Translations under genes and position numbers: made by a program
Shown here: positions 34,275 through 45,439 of the stretch, in pieces
Layout: each line of letters begins with the position of its first letter
Position numbering within the stretch: position 1 is the first letter of the stretch
The notes under the pieces: generated by a model
Database searches by the model: none
Seen by the model: the letters and a program-made list of their open reading frames with translations, nothing else
What the model was told of the DNA's origin: nothing
DNA from: Tetrapyrgos nigripes
Taxonomy: Eukaryota > Basidiomycota > Agaricomycetes > Agaricales > Campanellaceae
Direction: 5' to 3'
Length of the DNA stretch: 64,000 nt
Assembly (NCBI GenBank): GCA_013368315.1
Contig: JAACJM010000346.1
Coordinates: 1 to 64,000 of the forward strand

Positions 34275-35414
34275 TAGGGCTCAGCACGGGTACGGGTAAT
34301 TGCCAGGTACCTGTATCCGGACCCGCGGGTCCCGGATACCCGGCACAGCCACACCCGCCGGATACGGATACCACCGGATACGGGTTTGACTTTCAAAATG
34401 TCCCAGTATCCGCAGGTATCCGTAAAATAAAAATAGTACCGTCTGTATTTAAATATGTATGTAGAAAAATAGAAACATAGCTACATTAGCATTGTATTCC
34501 TTCATAAAAATGGGTTTTTCATGAGGATCCACATTTTCGCAGCTAAAACAGGTCTAAATGTCTATATGTATATTGTGGCTGGAACTCACTTTCTCAATTA
34601 AAAATGTGTAATGCAGTCAGATTGCTTGGCTATATGAACATAAAATGTTCCACCTGAGTGAGAGAGTATATCTATGTAAAAATAATCATATACTTATGCA
34701 TAAACTCAATGAAGATCTATGTTTTTTTTAATAAAAATTGCTTTGTTGGTGTTTTGGCTCTATTAAAATTATGTATTGTCACTGGATTGTTTGACTCTAT
34801 AGACAAGAAATGTTCCACTGCAATGAGAAAATATATATGTACAAAAAATTATATATATTTATGCAAAATTTCACCCAAGATCTATGGTTCTTTCATAAAA
34901 AGCCACTTTTCTGATCTTTTTCAGTCAGTTGAAGTATGTATTGTACTCAGATTACTGAGCTCTATGAACATAAAATGTTCCACTGATATGAGGGAAGATA
35001 TATGAGTACAAACAATTCTATATTTATACATAATTTCACCCAAGATCTGTGGTTCTTTCATAAAAAGCCACTTTTCTGATCTTTTTCAGTCAGTTAAAAG
35101 TATGTATTGTTGCTGGATTGTCTGGCTCTATAAACAAAGATTGTTCTCATCAAGTGAATGAAGATATTCATTTAAAAATAAACATTCATTTAGGCATAAA
35201 ACATTTTAATACGTAGGGTTTAGAACTAAAAACTACATTTTTATAGTCAAGTACCCGCATACCCGCAGATACCCATATAACCCGCGGGTCGGATACTCCG
35301 GATACGGGTTATCCGGAGTGCTTTACCCGCCAGATACGGATTTGAGTTTTGATGTGAGATAAACCCACGGGTCCGGGTCCGGGTAATCCGCGGGTGTACC
35401 CGTGCTGAGCCCTA
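34275..35414. mobile_element. Non-autonomous hAT-like element
   Basis: Perfect 19-bp inverted ends TAGGGCTCAGCACGGGTAC and an 8-bp target duplication TCAGGGAA (34267-34274 and 35415-35422) define it exactly. The first bases fit the hAT terminal consensus. Each end carries about 110 bp of GC-rich GGATACGGGTA/TACCCGTATCC repeats, while the 830-bp interior is AT-rich and has no transposase. It interrupts the Gypsy-2 coding region, so it is younger. Confidence 0.92.
34500..35190. repeat. Four imperfect tandem repeats of about 165 bp inside the hAT-like element
   Basis: Units share ATGTATTGT..(C/T)GGATTG..TGGCTCTATgAAcA, AAATGTTCCAC, TTTATGCATAA..TTCA(C/A)CCAAGATCTATGGTTCTTT and CATAAAAAGCCACTTTTCTG. 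The GTTCCAC marker lies at 34646, 34810 and 34976, with a weaker fourth near 35140. Confidence 0.75.
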
Positions 35415-36690
35415 TCAGGGAACATATGCACCCACAGACCAACCCCCAGATCTGGCAACAGAAACAGAGGAGGAACCTCAAGTCTATTGTATTCATGCTA
35501 ATTGGGCCACAAGGCATTCCTGGAAGAAAGCAGGGATCCTCGCTGACACTGGAGAAGAAGTCTGGTGTGTTGCAGGGTTCACTTACTCCCAACAGCTGGC
35601 TGAGGAAGCAAACTGGATGAAACCAAAACAGTTGTTTGATGAGATAGTCCCTCCTCAATATTGGGATTATTCTCAGGTCTTCTCTGAAGCTGATTCAGAA
35701 TGCCTCCCTGCACACAAACCCTGGGATCATGCTATTGAACTGGTACCTGGAGCACCTGCCACCCTACAAACCAAGATCTACCTGATGTCCATCAATGAAC
35801 AGCAGGAGCTCGATCAATTCCTAGATGAGAATATCCGTAAGGGTTATATCCAACCCTCCAAATCCCCTCTGTCCTCTCCTGTCTTCTGTGTGAAGAAGAA
35901 AGATGGGAAACTTCAGTTTGTTCAGGATTACTGATGTCTAAACAAGTACACTATTAAGAACTGCTAGCCTCTTCTCCTCGTTGCTGACATAGTCAGTCAC
36001 CTTCAAGGTGCCAAGTAGTTCACCAAGTTTGATGTACATTGGGGTATAACAATGTCCAGATCAAACAGGGGGATGAGTGGAAGGCAGCGTTTGCAACCAA
36101 CTGAGGGCTCTTTGAACCTACTGTCATGTTCTTTGGATTGACAAACTTGCCAGCGACTTTCCAGGGCCTCATAAACTCCATCTTCTCAGACTTGATCACA
36201 ACAGGAAAGGTAGCAGTTTATGTTAATGACATCCTGATCTTCAGTGGGACTCTGGAAGAGGGAAGTGCTAGCCAGGTTGAAAAGGAATGATCTGTATCTG
36301 AGGCCAGAGAAATGCGAGTTTGAACGGGAAGAGATAGAATATCTTGGGTTGATTATCCAGGAGGGGCAAGTCCATATGGACCCTGTGAAGGTGGCAGCAG
36401 TGCAGCACTGGCCAGTCCCCTGCAATGTCTGTGACATCCAGGCGTTCTTGGGCTTTGCTAACTTCTATTGACGATTCATACAGAACTTTGCCAAAACTGC
36501 TCAACCTCTGAACGACCTTACACATAAAGACATCTCATTTAACTGAGGAACTCAACAACAGGAAGCCTTTGACTCCCTTTGAACTGCCTTCACATCTGCT
36601 CCCATTCTTACACTCTGTTCACCAGATCGTCCTTGCTATGAACTAACCAAGAAGGATGCGAGCCATCAGGATTGCTGCAAGACATAAAAG

Positions 36691-37261
36691 CTCAGTCTGG
36701 ACATACTGAGAACAGAAAACCGAATGTGGGAAAAAGTGAAGATAAATGGGCAAGCCATCAGAATGGCAGGATAGTAGTGAATAAAGGATACCGACGGCTC
36801 GAAGAACAAGGATTGGATCATATGGCATCACAGGAAAATGAGGACTATCGCATGTTGATGCAATGTGGGATGTCCAATAGAAACAACAGGCTTTAAACAC
36901 GAGTAAGGGGCCTAGAGTGCAAAAAGAAAAGGAATGAGGTGAGAAAGCAAGGAAAAAAGTGGAGAAGACAACAAGTAAAAGATCAGCTGGTAACTAATTG
37001 TTGAGAAAGAGGAAGAGGCGAGGAGAAAAACGAGGGTATACTATTTAAAATTTTCTCACCTGTACTAGTACTTAAAGACTAAGGCTCTACTATGAGCCTT
37101 AGCTTGCAATTTTATCTTAATGTTGACCTTTTTTCTCTAAGAGAACAATGTCGCACGCTCAACAACACCAACATGCCACCATTATCAACTACATCATTCA
37201 CATTCAATCAACCAATACAATCCACTTAACTGCCATCTATCGTTACAATTAAATTTTGACA
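36691..37261. other. Probable LTR remnant interrupted by Gypsy-3
   Basis: No gene. A hairpin AAGGCTC..GAGCCTT sits at 37081-37100. The last bases, TTACAATTAAATTTTGACATCGAG (ending 37266), are followed 8.4 kb later by TACCAATAC at 45712. The same junction occurs uninterrupted at 46046-46075 (TTACAATTAAATTTCGATG then TCGAGTACCAATAC). Gypsy-3 therefore inserted into one copy of this repeat. Confidence 0.6.
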
Positions 37262-37266
37262 TCGAG

Positions 37267-37742
37267 TGTCAAGAACGTTGTCACTTAGCAAAACCACCCA
37301 AGTCACACAATGAACAAGATAGATTCAGCGAGTTACAATGAGGAGAGATAGAGGGAAAATGATAGAGATGAGAAGGGATTGAGTAGCTGACTATGCTCAA
37401 CACTGCACTGTACTAAGAGCGGAGTGGAGATGAAGTGAACAGACTAAGGAATCTAGCTACGAGATCTAAGATATATATAAGAGAGAAATGAATATGTGAG
37501 AATGTCCATGGAGCCTAGGGATCGGAGGAGATAAGAATGTGAGTCAAGTAAAGAAGTATATATGTGAGAATGTCCATGGAGATAAAGGAAGCGGAGAAGT
37601 GAGTCATAGATTGGGATGGACGATGATGAGAAGTAATTAGTATTTATGGGTTTATGGAAGGTGATAGAACAGTGAATAGAAGTGAATAGGTAGTAGAAGG
37701 AAATGAAGAGGGAATCAAAGAGACAGGAGGCGATTCGTGACA
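37267..37742 (-). repeat. 3' LTR of Gypsy-3
   Basis: 476 bp, with minus-strand start TGTCACGAATCG and end TTCTTGACA. It contains a self-repeat of GAGAATGTCCATGGAG (37498 and 37567). A polypurine tract lies immediately inside. It is nearly identical to 45440-45706 over the shared 267 bp. Confidence 0.93.
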
Positions 37743-37753
37743 CTACCCCCCCT

Positions 37754-38271
37754 CTAGGTCGAGCTTTCACTGGAGCTCGGAAGCCAATTGGTCCACTGCT
37801 TTGTCCACTGCTTCTTGATCCTTTTGTCCAATCCACATATAGTCGGCCAAGTTTCCGGTGAGTTGTTGGGGAAGGTGCCCCATCCTGTTAGGTCTGACTC
37901 ACGTCCCCCCCATCCTATTCCTTCCCATGTACCCCATCCGTCATTGTTGTTACCCCATCTGGCGTTGTCGTCGACATAGTTTAACTGAGTGTCTCCTCCC
38001 ATCCCAGGTTGTTTCGTTCGTTGGCTCGGAGGCTAGACCGGTAAGTAGCGCATCTCGCTCAGTGTCCTGCTCCCAACCTGCATCGTTTTGACGACTCATG
38101 TCCTGGCCAGATGCATTGATTACATCTGCTGTGCCTCCCCATGTGCCCTTTGTCTAATCTGCAACGCCGGCCTGAACGTTGACCGTATCTGCAGTGTCCG
38201 GTGTTGTCCGTCAACGGGTCAATTGTTGTTGTGGTGGTGGTTGAGACTGTGATAGTGATGGGTGTAGTCAT
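37754..38271 (-). pseudogene. Possible extra ORF between pol and 3' LTR of Gypsy-3
   Basis: Minus-strand ATG 38271 opens MTTPITITVSTTTTTTID, then a Cys/His-rich HCRYGQRSGRRCRLDKGHMGRH that could bind zinc. An adjacent frame continues with a Trp/Gly/Asn-rich stretch (DNARWGNNNDGWGTWEGIGWGG, 37900-37980) and PTICGLDKRIKKQW, ending at 37754. The pieces lie in different frames, and one frame crosses a TAG, so this is at best a broken gene. Some fungal Gypsy elements carry an extra ORF here. Confidence 0.35.
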
Positions 38272-38430
38272 GATGGAGGTATAGTGAGGGAGTGAAGAGG
38301 TGTCTGGTAGAATGTGATTGAGCTTGTTCTGTCATTTGGTTTCGATGTGTCTGCCTTTTTAACGAGTTCTTGTTTGTGGTAGTGGAATGCAGCAAAGTTG
38401 TCGTTCAATAGGTGGTGACATTAGACGCCG

Positions 38431-41400
38431 TTAGTGTCGGTAAGCTCGGGGGTGTTTCTGATGGAATTCTTCGATCATGTCGTTTACCTTGGTCAGGTTT
38501 GACGTGGGTACCCAAGTATTCTCTGAGTCGGGGTAATCCAACCATTTGATAAGGTATTGAGTCCCTTTTCTGTTTCTGGTCGGTTTCGAGTCTAATATCA
38601 TCTTGATGTCGTATTCTTCGTTCTTGTCCAGTAGTTCCGCAGGGGGCATGGGGTAGTTTGGTCCGTGAGCGTCCATTTTGACGTATGGTGTTAATAGGGA
38701 CGCATGAAAAACAGGGTGTATACGCCAGGTCGTTGGTAATTTCAATTTGTAATTAACCTGGCTGATTACTTCAATGATTTCGAATGGGCCATGACAACGA
38801 TCGGACAACTTAGCTTTTGGTCTAGTCGTCTTCAGGTTCTTTCCGTCGAGCAGTACCTTATCTCCGACCTTGTACCCTGTCCAGGACATGGAATAGTTTC
38901 CATGCTGTGCTTTCATCGTCTCGGCAGCCGACGTCAGGCTTGCTTTGAGTTCGTCCCTGAGTTGGTTGAGGTTTTCGAGTCGTTCATCTACCGTTGGTAG
39001 GTTAGAGGTTGGGTTGAATGATGGAAAGGAGCGTGGTTGGTATCCGTGTAGGAGTTCGAAGGGGGATTTTCCTGTTGCCAAATGGATTCTGGTGTTATGA
39101 CTGAATTCGGCATAGGGTAGATAGTCCACCCAGTCTTCTTGTCGGTAATTACAGAAGATCCGTAGGAACTGTTCCAATTCTTGATTGTATCGTTCCGACT
39201 CTCCGTCGGTCTGTGGGTGGTAAGCGGTACTAAGGGCTGAAGTTATGCCTAGCTTCTCATGGATCACGGCCATGACCTTGCTAGCGAACTGTGGTCCTCG
39301 GTCGGATATCATTTTGTCCCACAGTCCATATTACTGCCAAGTGTTGTCAAGTAGCAGATTAACCGTTCTGTCACTGTCAATTGTTTTGGTACACAGCGAT
39401 ATGATGACCGTTTTTGTTGACTTGTCAACTGTGACGTGAATCACATTGAACCCTTTACATTTGGGAAGATCCGTGATGAAGTCGGTGGTAATAGTCCCAA
39501 AAGGACGTTCTGGAATTTCGGTGGGAATTAAGGGGATCTGAGTGGGATGGTTGTTGGTTTTTGTCGCCTGGCATTTGGCGCAGCCAGCTACGTAGTCTCT
39601 GACGAAGACTGACATTCCTGGCCACCAAAATTCTCTGCTGACTAGTTCGTAAGTTTTGTATCGTCCAGGGTGTCCTGCTGCCAGGGAGTCGTGGTGTAGT
39701 TTCACGATATCCCGTCGGAGATCGTTGTCTGCTGGTACGTAGATTTTGCCTCGGAATAAGATGATTCCATCTTCGTAGTTCCATTCCTGTAGATTCTTCA
39801 CCAGCGAACGTGGTCCATTTCGTAGGATGACATCTAAGGCACTTACTACCTCTAGGTCCCTCTTGGGGCATTCCTTGATTCTCCGTCGTAGTTCTACATC
39901 TCCTATAGTGGTTACTGTTCCTTGCCTAGTTGCTCGGATTCGGAAGAATTTGGGGTCGAGAAGGATTCTGTCGGTGTTGTTGTTCTCGGTCCCGATTTTG
40001 TGATCTGGTCGTCTAGACAATGGGTCAGCTTTATTCAGACTTCCTGGTTTATGTTGGAGAGAGAACTCAAATCGTGTAAGGAACAACGCCCATCGTGCCT
40101 GTCGTCGACTGAGTTTTTGGGCGGTCTGGAAATACTCCAAGTTCCTGTGGTCGGTGAAGATTTTGATAGAATGGGGGGCCCCCTCCAAATAGTGTCTCCA
40201 TGCTTCCAGTGCTCGTATGATTGCCAGTAGTTTCTTGTCGTGGATGTCGTAGTTTCGTTCAGTCTCTGAGAGGGATTTGGAGATGTAGGCGACTGGGTGC
40301 CATTGATTGTCTTCCCCAGTTTGCATAAGTATTCCCCCCATTGCATAATCTGATGTGTCTACTTCCACTCGGTATGGCTTTGTGTGATCTGGCATCAGTA
40401 GAACGGGTTTGGATGTGAAGGCCGTTTTGAGGGATTGGAATGCTTTTTCGGCCTCTGTTCCCCAGTTCCAGTGGTTGTCCTTCCTCGTCAGATCGAAGAG
40501 GGGACGTGCGATTTTCGAAAAGTCTTTGATGAAGCGTCTGTAGAAGTTTCCGAATCCTAAGAAGGCCTGAACTTCCTTTACTGTTTTGGGGGTTGGCCAT
40601 TCAAGTACTCCTTCCACCTTGGCTGGGTCCATCGACAAAGTGTCGTGAGAGACAATCAGTCCCAAGAAGTCGACCTTGTCTGCTTCGAATACGCATTTTT
40701 CGGGTTTGGCGTATAGGTTGTTGTCCCGTAGTCATTGTAGAACTGTTTGGACTAATTCTCGATGTTCTTCTAGGTCACGGGTGAATACTAAAATGTCATC
40801 CATATAGATGACGATCTTCCCTTGGTCAATGAGATCCTTGAAAATAGTGTTCATCATCGCTTGGAAGGTCGCTGGCGAGTTCATTAATCCAAAAAACATG
40901 ACAGTCGGCTCAAATAGTCCTCAGTTGGTTTTGAAGGCGGCTTTCCATTCGTCCCCTTCTTTGATACGGATGTTATTGTATCCCCACCGTAGGTCGATTT
41001 TACTGAACACGTATGTGTTCTTGAGTTTGTTGATTAGTTCTGGGATGATGGGTAGTGGGTATGTGTTTTTCACGGTACCCTTATTGAGCGCTCTGTAATC
41101 CTGTACTGGGCGTAGCTTTCCGTCCTTTTTTTTAACAAAGAAGAAGGGACTTGCCATTGGAGATTTTGATGGTTTAATATATCCCTTTTCGAGATTTTCG
41201 TTCAGGAAGGAGTCGAGTTTGGATTGTTCGTTTGGGGAAAGAGGGTAGGTTTTACATGCGCGTGGTTTGAAGCCGTCTTGTAGCTCGATTGCATGGTCCC
41301 AATCGCTTCGTTGGGGTAAGCGTTCTGAAGTCTTTTTGTCGAACACCGATAAGTATTTGTGATACTGTTCAGGTATTTGTTCTTGTAATGAGGTCGGCGA

Positions 41401-42305
41401 GTTCGTGGATTCGTCTTCAGTGTTTCATCGTGCTTTGGTAAAGGCAGTTCGGATACTCAGCTTGGTTCCTGACAGACCTTCGTCAGGGTCGTTAGGGGTA
41501 TCTAGATATTCCATAACGAGTTCGCTCCATTGTCCTGGGACATTCCACTGTCCAGTCGTATCTTCTGAGCCGAGCATTGCTCCTAAGTCAATTCGTTGCA
41601 GTCGGATCTTCCTAGGTCGTTGTGATTGACGTTGTCCTTGAATATTACTTGGTAATTTCGGTGATGTGTTCTGGGGTCGACTATTTCAGGTTGTTTTGTT
41701 TTCGGAGGGGAGATTTTCGACTTAGCTTTGGTTAATACTGGGGCTTTTTCCAGTGCACAAGCGCTGGGACATCGTGTTAGGTTGATCTCTGATGTCGTCC
41801 AGTTGATCTCCGGATTATGATGTCGTAACCAATCGGTACCCAAGATGATATCGTGATCTCCGATATCTGTGATATAAAACTCGGTGGTCTCTTCGTGGTG
41901 AGATTGGCGGTCTTGGGCGTAGATTTGTAGTTTTTGAATGGTGTAGTGCCTTACCCATCCTATCACGTTTTCTGATCCGTCGACGTTTCGAACTGGAAAT
42001 GGTTTTTCTAGGGGGATGCGTTTGAGATGATGTTTTTGGGCGAAGGCGTCATTAATGATGATTCCTTCTGCTCCATTGTCTAGCAGAGCGGTTGTGTCGA
42101 TTTTTCGTCCAGTTATTTTCCCGATCAATTCAGTTTTAAGCTCTATTGAGGGGGTCTGTTGGTTTTGAGTGATTGCCGTGATTCTCAATTCAGATGGGGA
42201 TCGTGGCTTACGAAAGGGTATAAGGCTCGTGTATTGCCTGTGTTTTACTGGTATGTATGTCCATGTCCCTCCTCCCGACGACGTGGCGGGGGAGGTATTC
42301 AAAAA
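38431..42305 (-). pseudogene. Gypsy-3 pol polyprotein (PR-RT-RH-IN-chromodomain)
   Basis: Pol is open in the -1 frame relative to gag from about 42305. Domains in order: aspartic protease with TALLDNGAEGIII (Asp-Asn-Gly at 42080-42072) and DIILGTDWLRHH; reverse transcriptase with [19 protein letters not shown] (near 41160) and YMDD (40807-40796); RNase H with VEVDTSDYAMGGILMQ and FTDHRNLEYF; integrase with the HHxxCxxC-type zinc domain (HHDSLAAGHPGR...CAKCQ), TTDFITDLPKC, ISDRGPQF and YHPQTDGESERYNQ; and a C-terminal chromodomain (YLIKWLDYPDSENTWVP). Lesions: a frameshift near 41610, TGA at 41425-41427, 40921-40923 and 40732-40734 (all arginine positions), and TAA near 39329 (glutamine position). 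Confidence 0.93.
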
Positions 42306-43465
42306 TCCGATTCCATTACGAACTTCTTTAATAGTCCTTCTTTCTCTTCTCCCGACAATGCTCCGATTCTGGCAGTGAGTTCTGAGATATTATCCAGGGT
42401 AGTGTTGACCTTGGGATCCGAGGTCTCTGTGCTGACCGCGGTTTTCTTTATGGCGGGTCTCCAGGTTGTGTTGTTGGGCGTGATCGGAGGTGTACTAGGG
42501 AACGTGGGACAATCGTTTCCCATATGTCCCTGTCCTCGGCATCTGAAGCATCGCCCTTCCTTCCTCATTTTATCCCTTTCTTGGGGGGTCAGTTTCGGTG
42601 GATATTTAGTGATTGAAGATGCACCTGGGGTGTTGTCTTGGAAGGCGTTCACTTCCATGCTTCTCATTTGACTACTTCCCGTTCCCTGTGACCTCCTGCC
42701 CGATTGTCCTTCCTCTCTTCTTGGTTTATTCCATGAGGTTTTCTCTTCTTGCCTCTCTAGCCAAATCATGTGTTGTTTTACTGCCGCCTTTTGTAATGCC
42801 ATGAGATTTCTGGGTTGAGTAGATAGGTAGGAGATCCGGTCGACTAGTCCTCGGGGGAGTCCTTTTCGATAGTACTTCATCAACGCCTTGTCGTTATAGC
42901 CAGTATCATCAGCGTATCGTTTGAATTGGGAGTTGTACTTATCTATATCGGCCAGGGCTCCCTCCATTTTAATATGTTCTATTTTGGTTTGGGCCTGGGT
43001 TTCCTGAGCTGAGGGTTTGAAATCCCGTAGAAATTCTCGCTTCACCTCGCGTAGAGTCCAGGATTTCCCTTTCGTTTTCGGTTTCGAGGTGGAGGAATCT
43101 TCATCAGTGCTTGTATATTCTTCGTCGCTATCGCTAAAATCGTCTTCTTCTTCAAACACCTTTACCATCATGTTATGAGCCCATCGTTTCGCTTCTTCTC
43201 CTGAGAACAATGTGAGGAAGAATGATATCTTTTCCTCTTCAGTAGGGTAGACTTGATCATTGAGTCGAAGATAGTTGTTAAATTCGGCCATCCAATCCTT
43301 TGTTTGATTCCGGTCCCCTGCGAACTTCTCTGGCTTTACTCCTTGTTCTTTGGTAGTCATATTGGGAAAGACTGAGGACTGAGCGTCATTGTCGGGTGGT
43401 GTGGCGTCATGGGGAGCTTGGGTCCCTCCTGTAGCGGCTGTAGCTGAGGCAGGGTTTTCGGACAT
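42299..43465 (-). CDS. Gypsy-3 Gag
   Basis: 388 aa from ATG 43465 to TGA 42301-42299. It has a Ser/Thr/Ala leader, the capsid region with VKPEKFAGDRNQTKDWMAEF, FFLTLFSGEEAKRWAHN and FNSQFKRYADDTGYN-like segments, an acidic Ser-rich insert (about residues 105-125), and one CCHC knuckle CFRCRGQGHMGNDC. A full-length frame with no stop is unusual beside the broken pol. The end of gag, GAT TTT TGA, sits on a run of five T where pol is open in the -1 frame. Confidence 0.9.
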   Translation of the reverse strand: MSENPASATAATGGTQAPHDATPPDNDAQSSVFPNMTTKEQGVKPEKFAGDRNQTKDWMAEFNNYLRLNDQVYPTEEEKISFFLTLFSGEEAKRWAHNMMVKVFEEEDDFSDSDEEYTSTDEDSSTSKPKTKGKSWTLREVKREFLRDFKPSAQETQAQTKIEHIKMEGALADIDKYNSQFKRYADDTGYNDKALMKYYRKGLPRGLVDRISYLSTQPRNLMALQKAAVKQHMIWLERQEEKTSWNKPRREEGQSGRRSQGTGSSQMRSMEVNAFQDNTPGASSITKYPPKLTPQERDKMRKEGRCFRCRGQGHMGNDCPTFPSTPPITPNNTTWRPAIKKTAVSTETSDPKVNTTLDNISELTARIGALSGEEKEGLLKKFVMESDF

Positions 43466-43812
43466 TTCGAGGGCAGCGTGAATGGAGTGGAAGTCAATTG
43501 GTAGTGAAGGATTGACTGATATAGGTTCTTGGACTGCACTAGGAGTACTGTCCGTTGGGGATCTGTTGAGAGGGTTTTGGGATTCTGGGGAGTTTCGTTG
43601 TTTGGATTTGGTTCGTGAGAAGGAGTTGGTGACGGGGTTGTGGCAGGATTCGGGTTTTCTGTGGTTGGTTCCGATGGAAGTGATTGGAAGAGTAGAACTG
43701 GTTCAATACCGACTGTTTGTTCTTCGATTGAGAGGGGTCGATTGTTTATGGAGAGTCGGTTGGGACACAGATGGGTTGTGCAAAACTCCCACCAGTTTTC
43801 GTGCGAGAAGTA

Positions 43813-45439
43813 CAGTGGGTCAAAATATTGTCCACATGTTTCGCATTTTTGGAAAGATTGCCAATTTAAGCAATACTGAGTAGAGATATTGAAATGTGGT
43901 CAGTGATGGGCAGAACGCCCTTGATAAGAGCTACAATAATCTGTTTTATTTGTCCTATTTGGCTCAAAACTCATGGAGATATGATTGATTTAAAATGGTA
44001 TGTCATTTGGACAATTTTTTGAGTTGCCACTTCAAAATCAGTATTGTAACTATGTGATGTCTCATAGATGACATCATAAGTGGAGTTGTACAATGATGCA
44101 ATGGCTACATCATAATGATATCATAGCTGCCAGCTGGACCATATATAAGGGCATCCAGTTGTTCTATAGCCCTCATCAAATCATGAGACCCATCACATCC
44201 ACCCAGAAAGACAATATCCTCTCTCTCCTCCAAACTTCTGCTTCATCCAGGGAAATCTCTGCTAAAACTGGGGTATCCAAGTCAAAGATTGCTTCTCTGG
44301 CCAAAGAGATGTATCCTGACAAGGAGAACCATCAAGCAGGGCGTCCTAGAAAGCTGTCTACCACTGATGAACGTGCTGCTATCCAACAAATCAACACTGG
44401 CAAAGCTGAAAATGCTACAGAAGTGGCCAGAAACATCAATCCCCTCCTTGACCAACCTGTCTCCACCCAAACCATTCGAAATTCCCTTCTCAGGCATGAT
44501 GTGGACACATCTAAAACGAAGAAGAAGCCCAAACTCACTGCAGCTCACAGGAAGGCTCGTTTAAACTTTGCACAGAAGTACAGAAACTGGACTGTGGATG
44601 ACTGGAAAAGGGTTATTTGGTCAGATGAGACTAAAATCAATTGATATGGGTCAGATGGACAGCAGTATGTGTGGGGGAGGAAGGGTGAATCCTTGGGAGA
44701 GAGAAATGTGGTGGAAACAGTCAAATTTGGAGGAGGAAATATCATGGTGTGGGGATGTATGGGGTGGGAAGGAGTTGGAAAAATGGCAGAGGTGGAGGGC
44801 AGGATGAATGCAGAGCAGTATGTGGACATTTTGGAGAACAACCTTCTGGAGAGCATGGATATTTTGGGTGTTGATCCAGAGGTGGCCATTTTTCAGCAAG
44901 ACAATGATCCTAAACACAAGTCAAAACTGGCCACCAAGTGGTTTGAAGACAACAACATCCATTGCATGAGCTGGCCTGCTCAATCTCCTGACCTGAACCC
45001 CATTGAACACCTCTGGACAACCCTCAAACACAAGCTCAATGGATATGACACAGCACCCTCTGGAGTTTGGGAAATATGGGACAGAGCAGCTGAAAAGTGG
45101 GATGAAATCACAGAAGAAGATTGTCAGAAATTGATCAGGAGCATGCCTAAAAGGATTGAGGCTGTGTTGAAGGCCAAAGGAGGGCATACCAAGTACTGAG
45201 CTAGCACTTTCTGTATTTTCACTTGCATGTCAAAAAATTGTCCAAATGACATACCATTTTAAATCAGTCATATCTCCATGAGTTTTAAGCCAAATAAGAC
45301 AAAACAGACAGAATATTGTAGCGTTTATCAAGGGCTTTCTGCCCATCACTGACCACATTTTAATATCTCTACTCAGTATTGCTTAAATTGGCAATCTTTC
45401 CAAAAATGCGAAACATGTGGACAATTTTTTGACCCACTG
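43813..45439 (+). mobile_element. Tc1/mariner-like element with arms of about 212 bp
   Basis: The 1,627-bp element is flanked by TA (43811-43812, 45440-45441) and begins CAGTGGGTCAAAATATTGTC, with the matching reverse complement at the right end. The inverted arms run about 43813-44024 and 45227-45439 and are near identical throughout. The single transposase frame lies between them. Confidence 0.93.
44183..45199 (+). pseudogene. Tc1-like DDE transposase with one nonsense codon
   Basis: From ATG 44183 (MRPITSTQKDNI) the frame spans 338 aa. An N-terminal helix-turn-helix (SSREISAKTGVSKSKIASLAKEM) and a GRPRKLS AT-hook-like motif are followed by the catalytic domain: VIWSDETK (first Asp), QQDNDPKHKSKLATKWF (second Asp) and SPDLNPIEHLW (Glu, 34 residues on, the DD34E spacing of Tc1). 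TGA at 44642-44644 follows TKIN and precedes YGSDG, an arginine position in this family. It is otherwise intact. Confidence 0.92.

Larger units (their letters stand above)
32561..36690 (+). pseudogene. Ty3/Gypsy element 2, decayed gag-pol interrupted by a hAT element
   Basis: Gag runs from about 32561 to 33452: ALENLLQALVNNQNQLQQAI, KPALFKGEPAKLDSFL, a capsid-like region, and a zinc-knuckle-like CYGC...CDYCERMGHRSSIC. A protease follows with AMVDSGATGLFL (about 33840). A 1,140-bp non-autonomous hAT element splits the next part. Reverse transcriptase resumes at 35617: AHKPWDHAIELVPGAPA, GYIQPSKSPLSSPVFCVKKKDGK, then decayed core, and GLIIQEGQVHMDPVKVAAVQHWPVP...IQAFLGFANFY. TGA stops at 33450, 35932 and 36469 all fall at arginine positions. 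It fades out in RNase H near 36690. Confidence 0.85.

Noticed and set aside
34658..35005. 115-codon ORF inside the non-autonomous hAT element
   Set aside because: It is AT-rich, low in complexity and simply follows the tandem repeat units; no protein family features.
39455..39871. ORFs overlapping Gypsy-3 pol in other frames
   Set aside because: Shadows of the integrase and RNase H frames.
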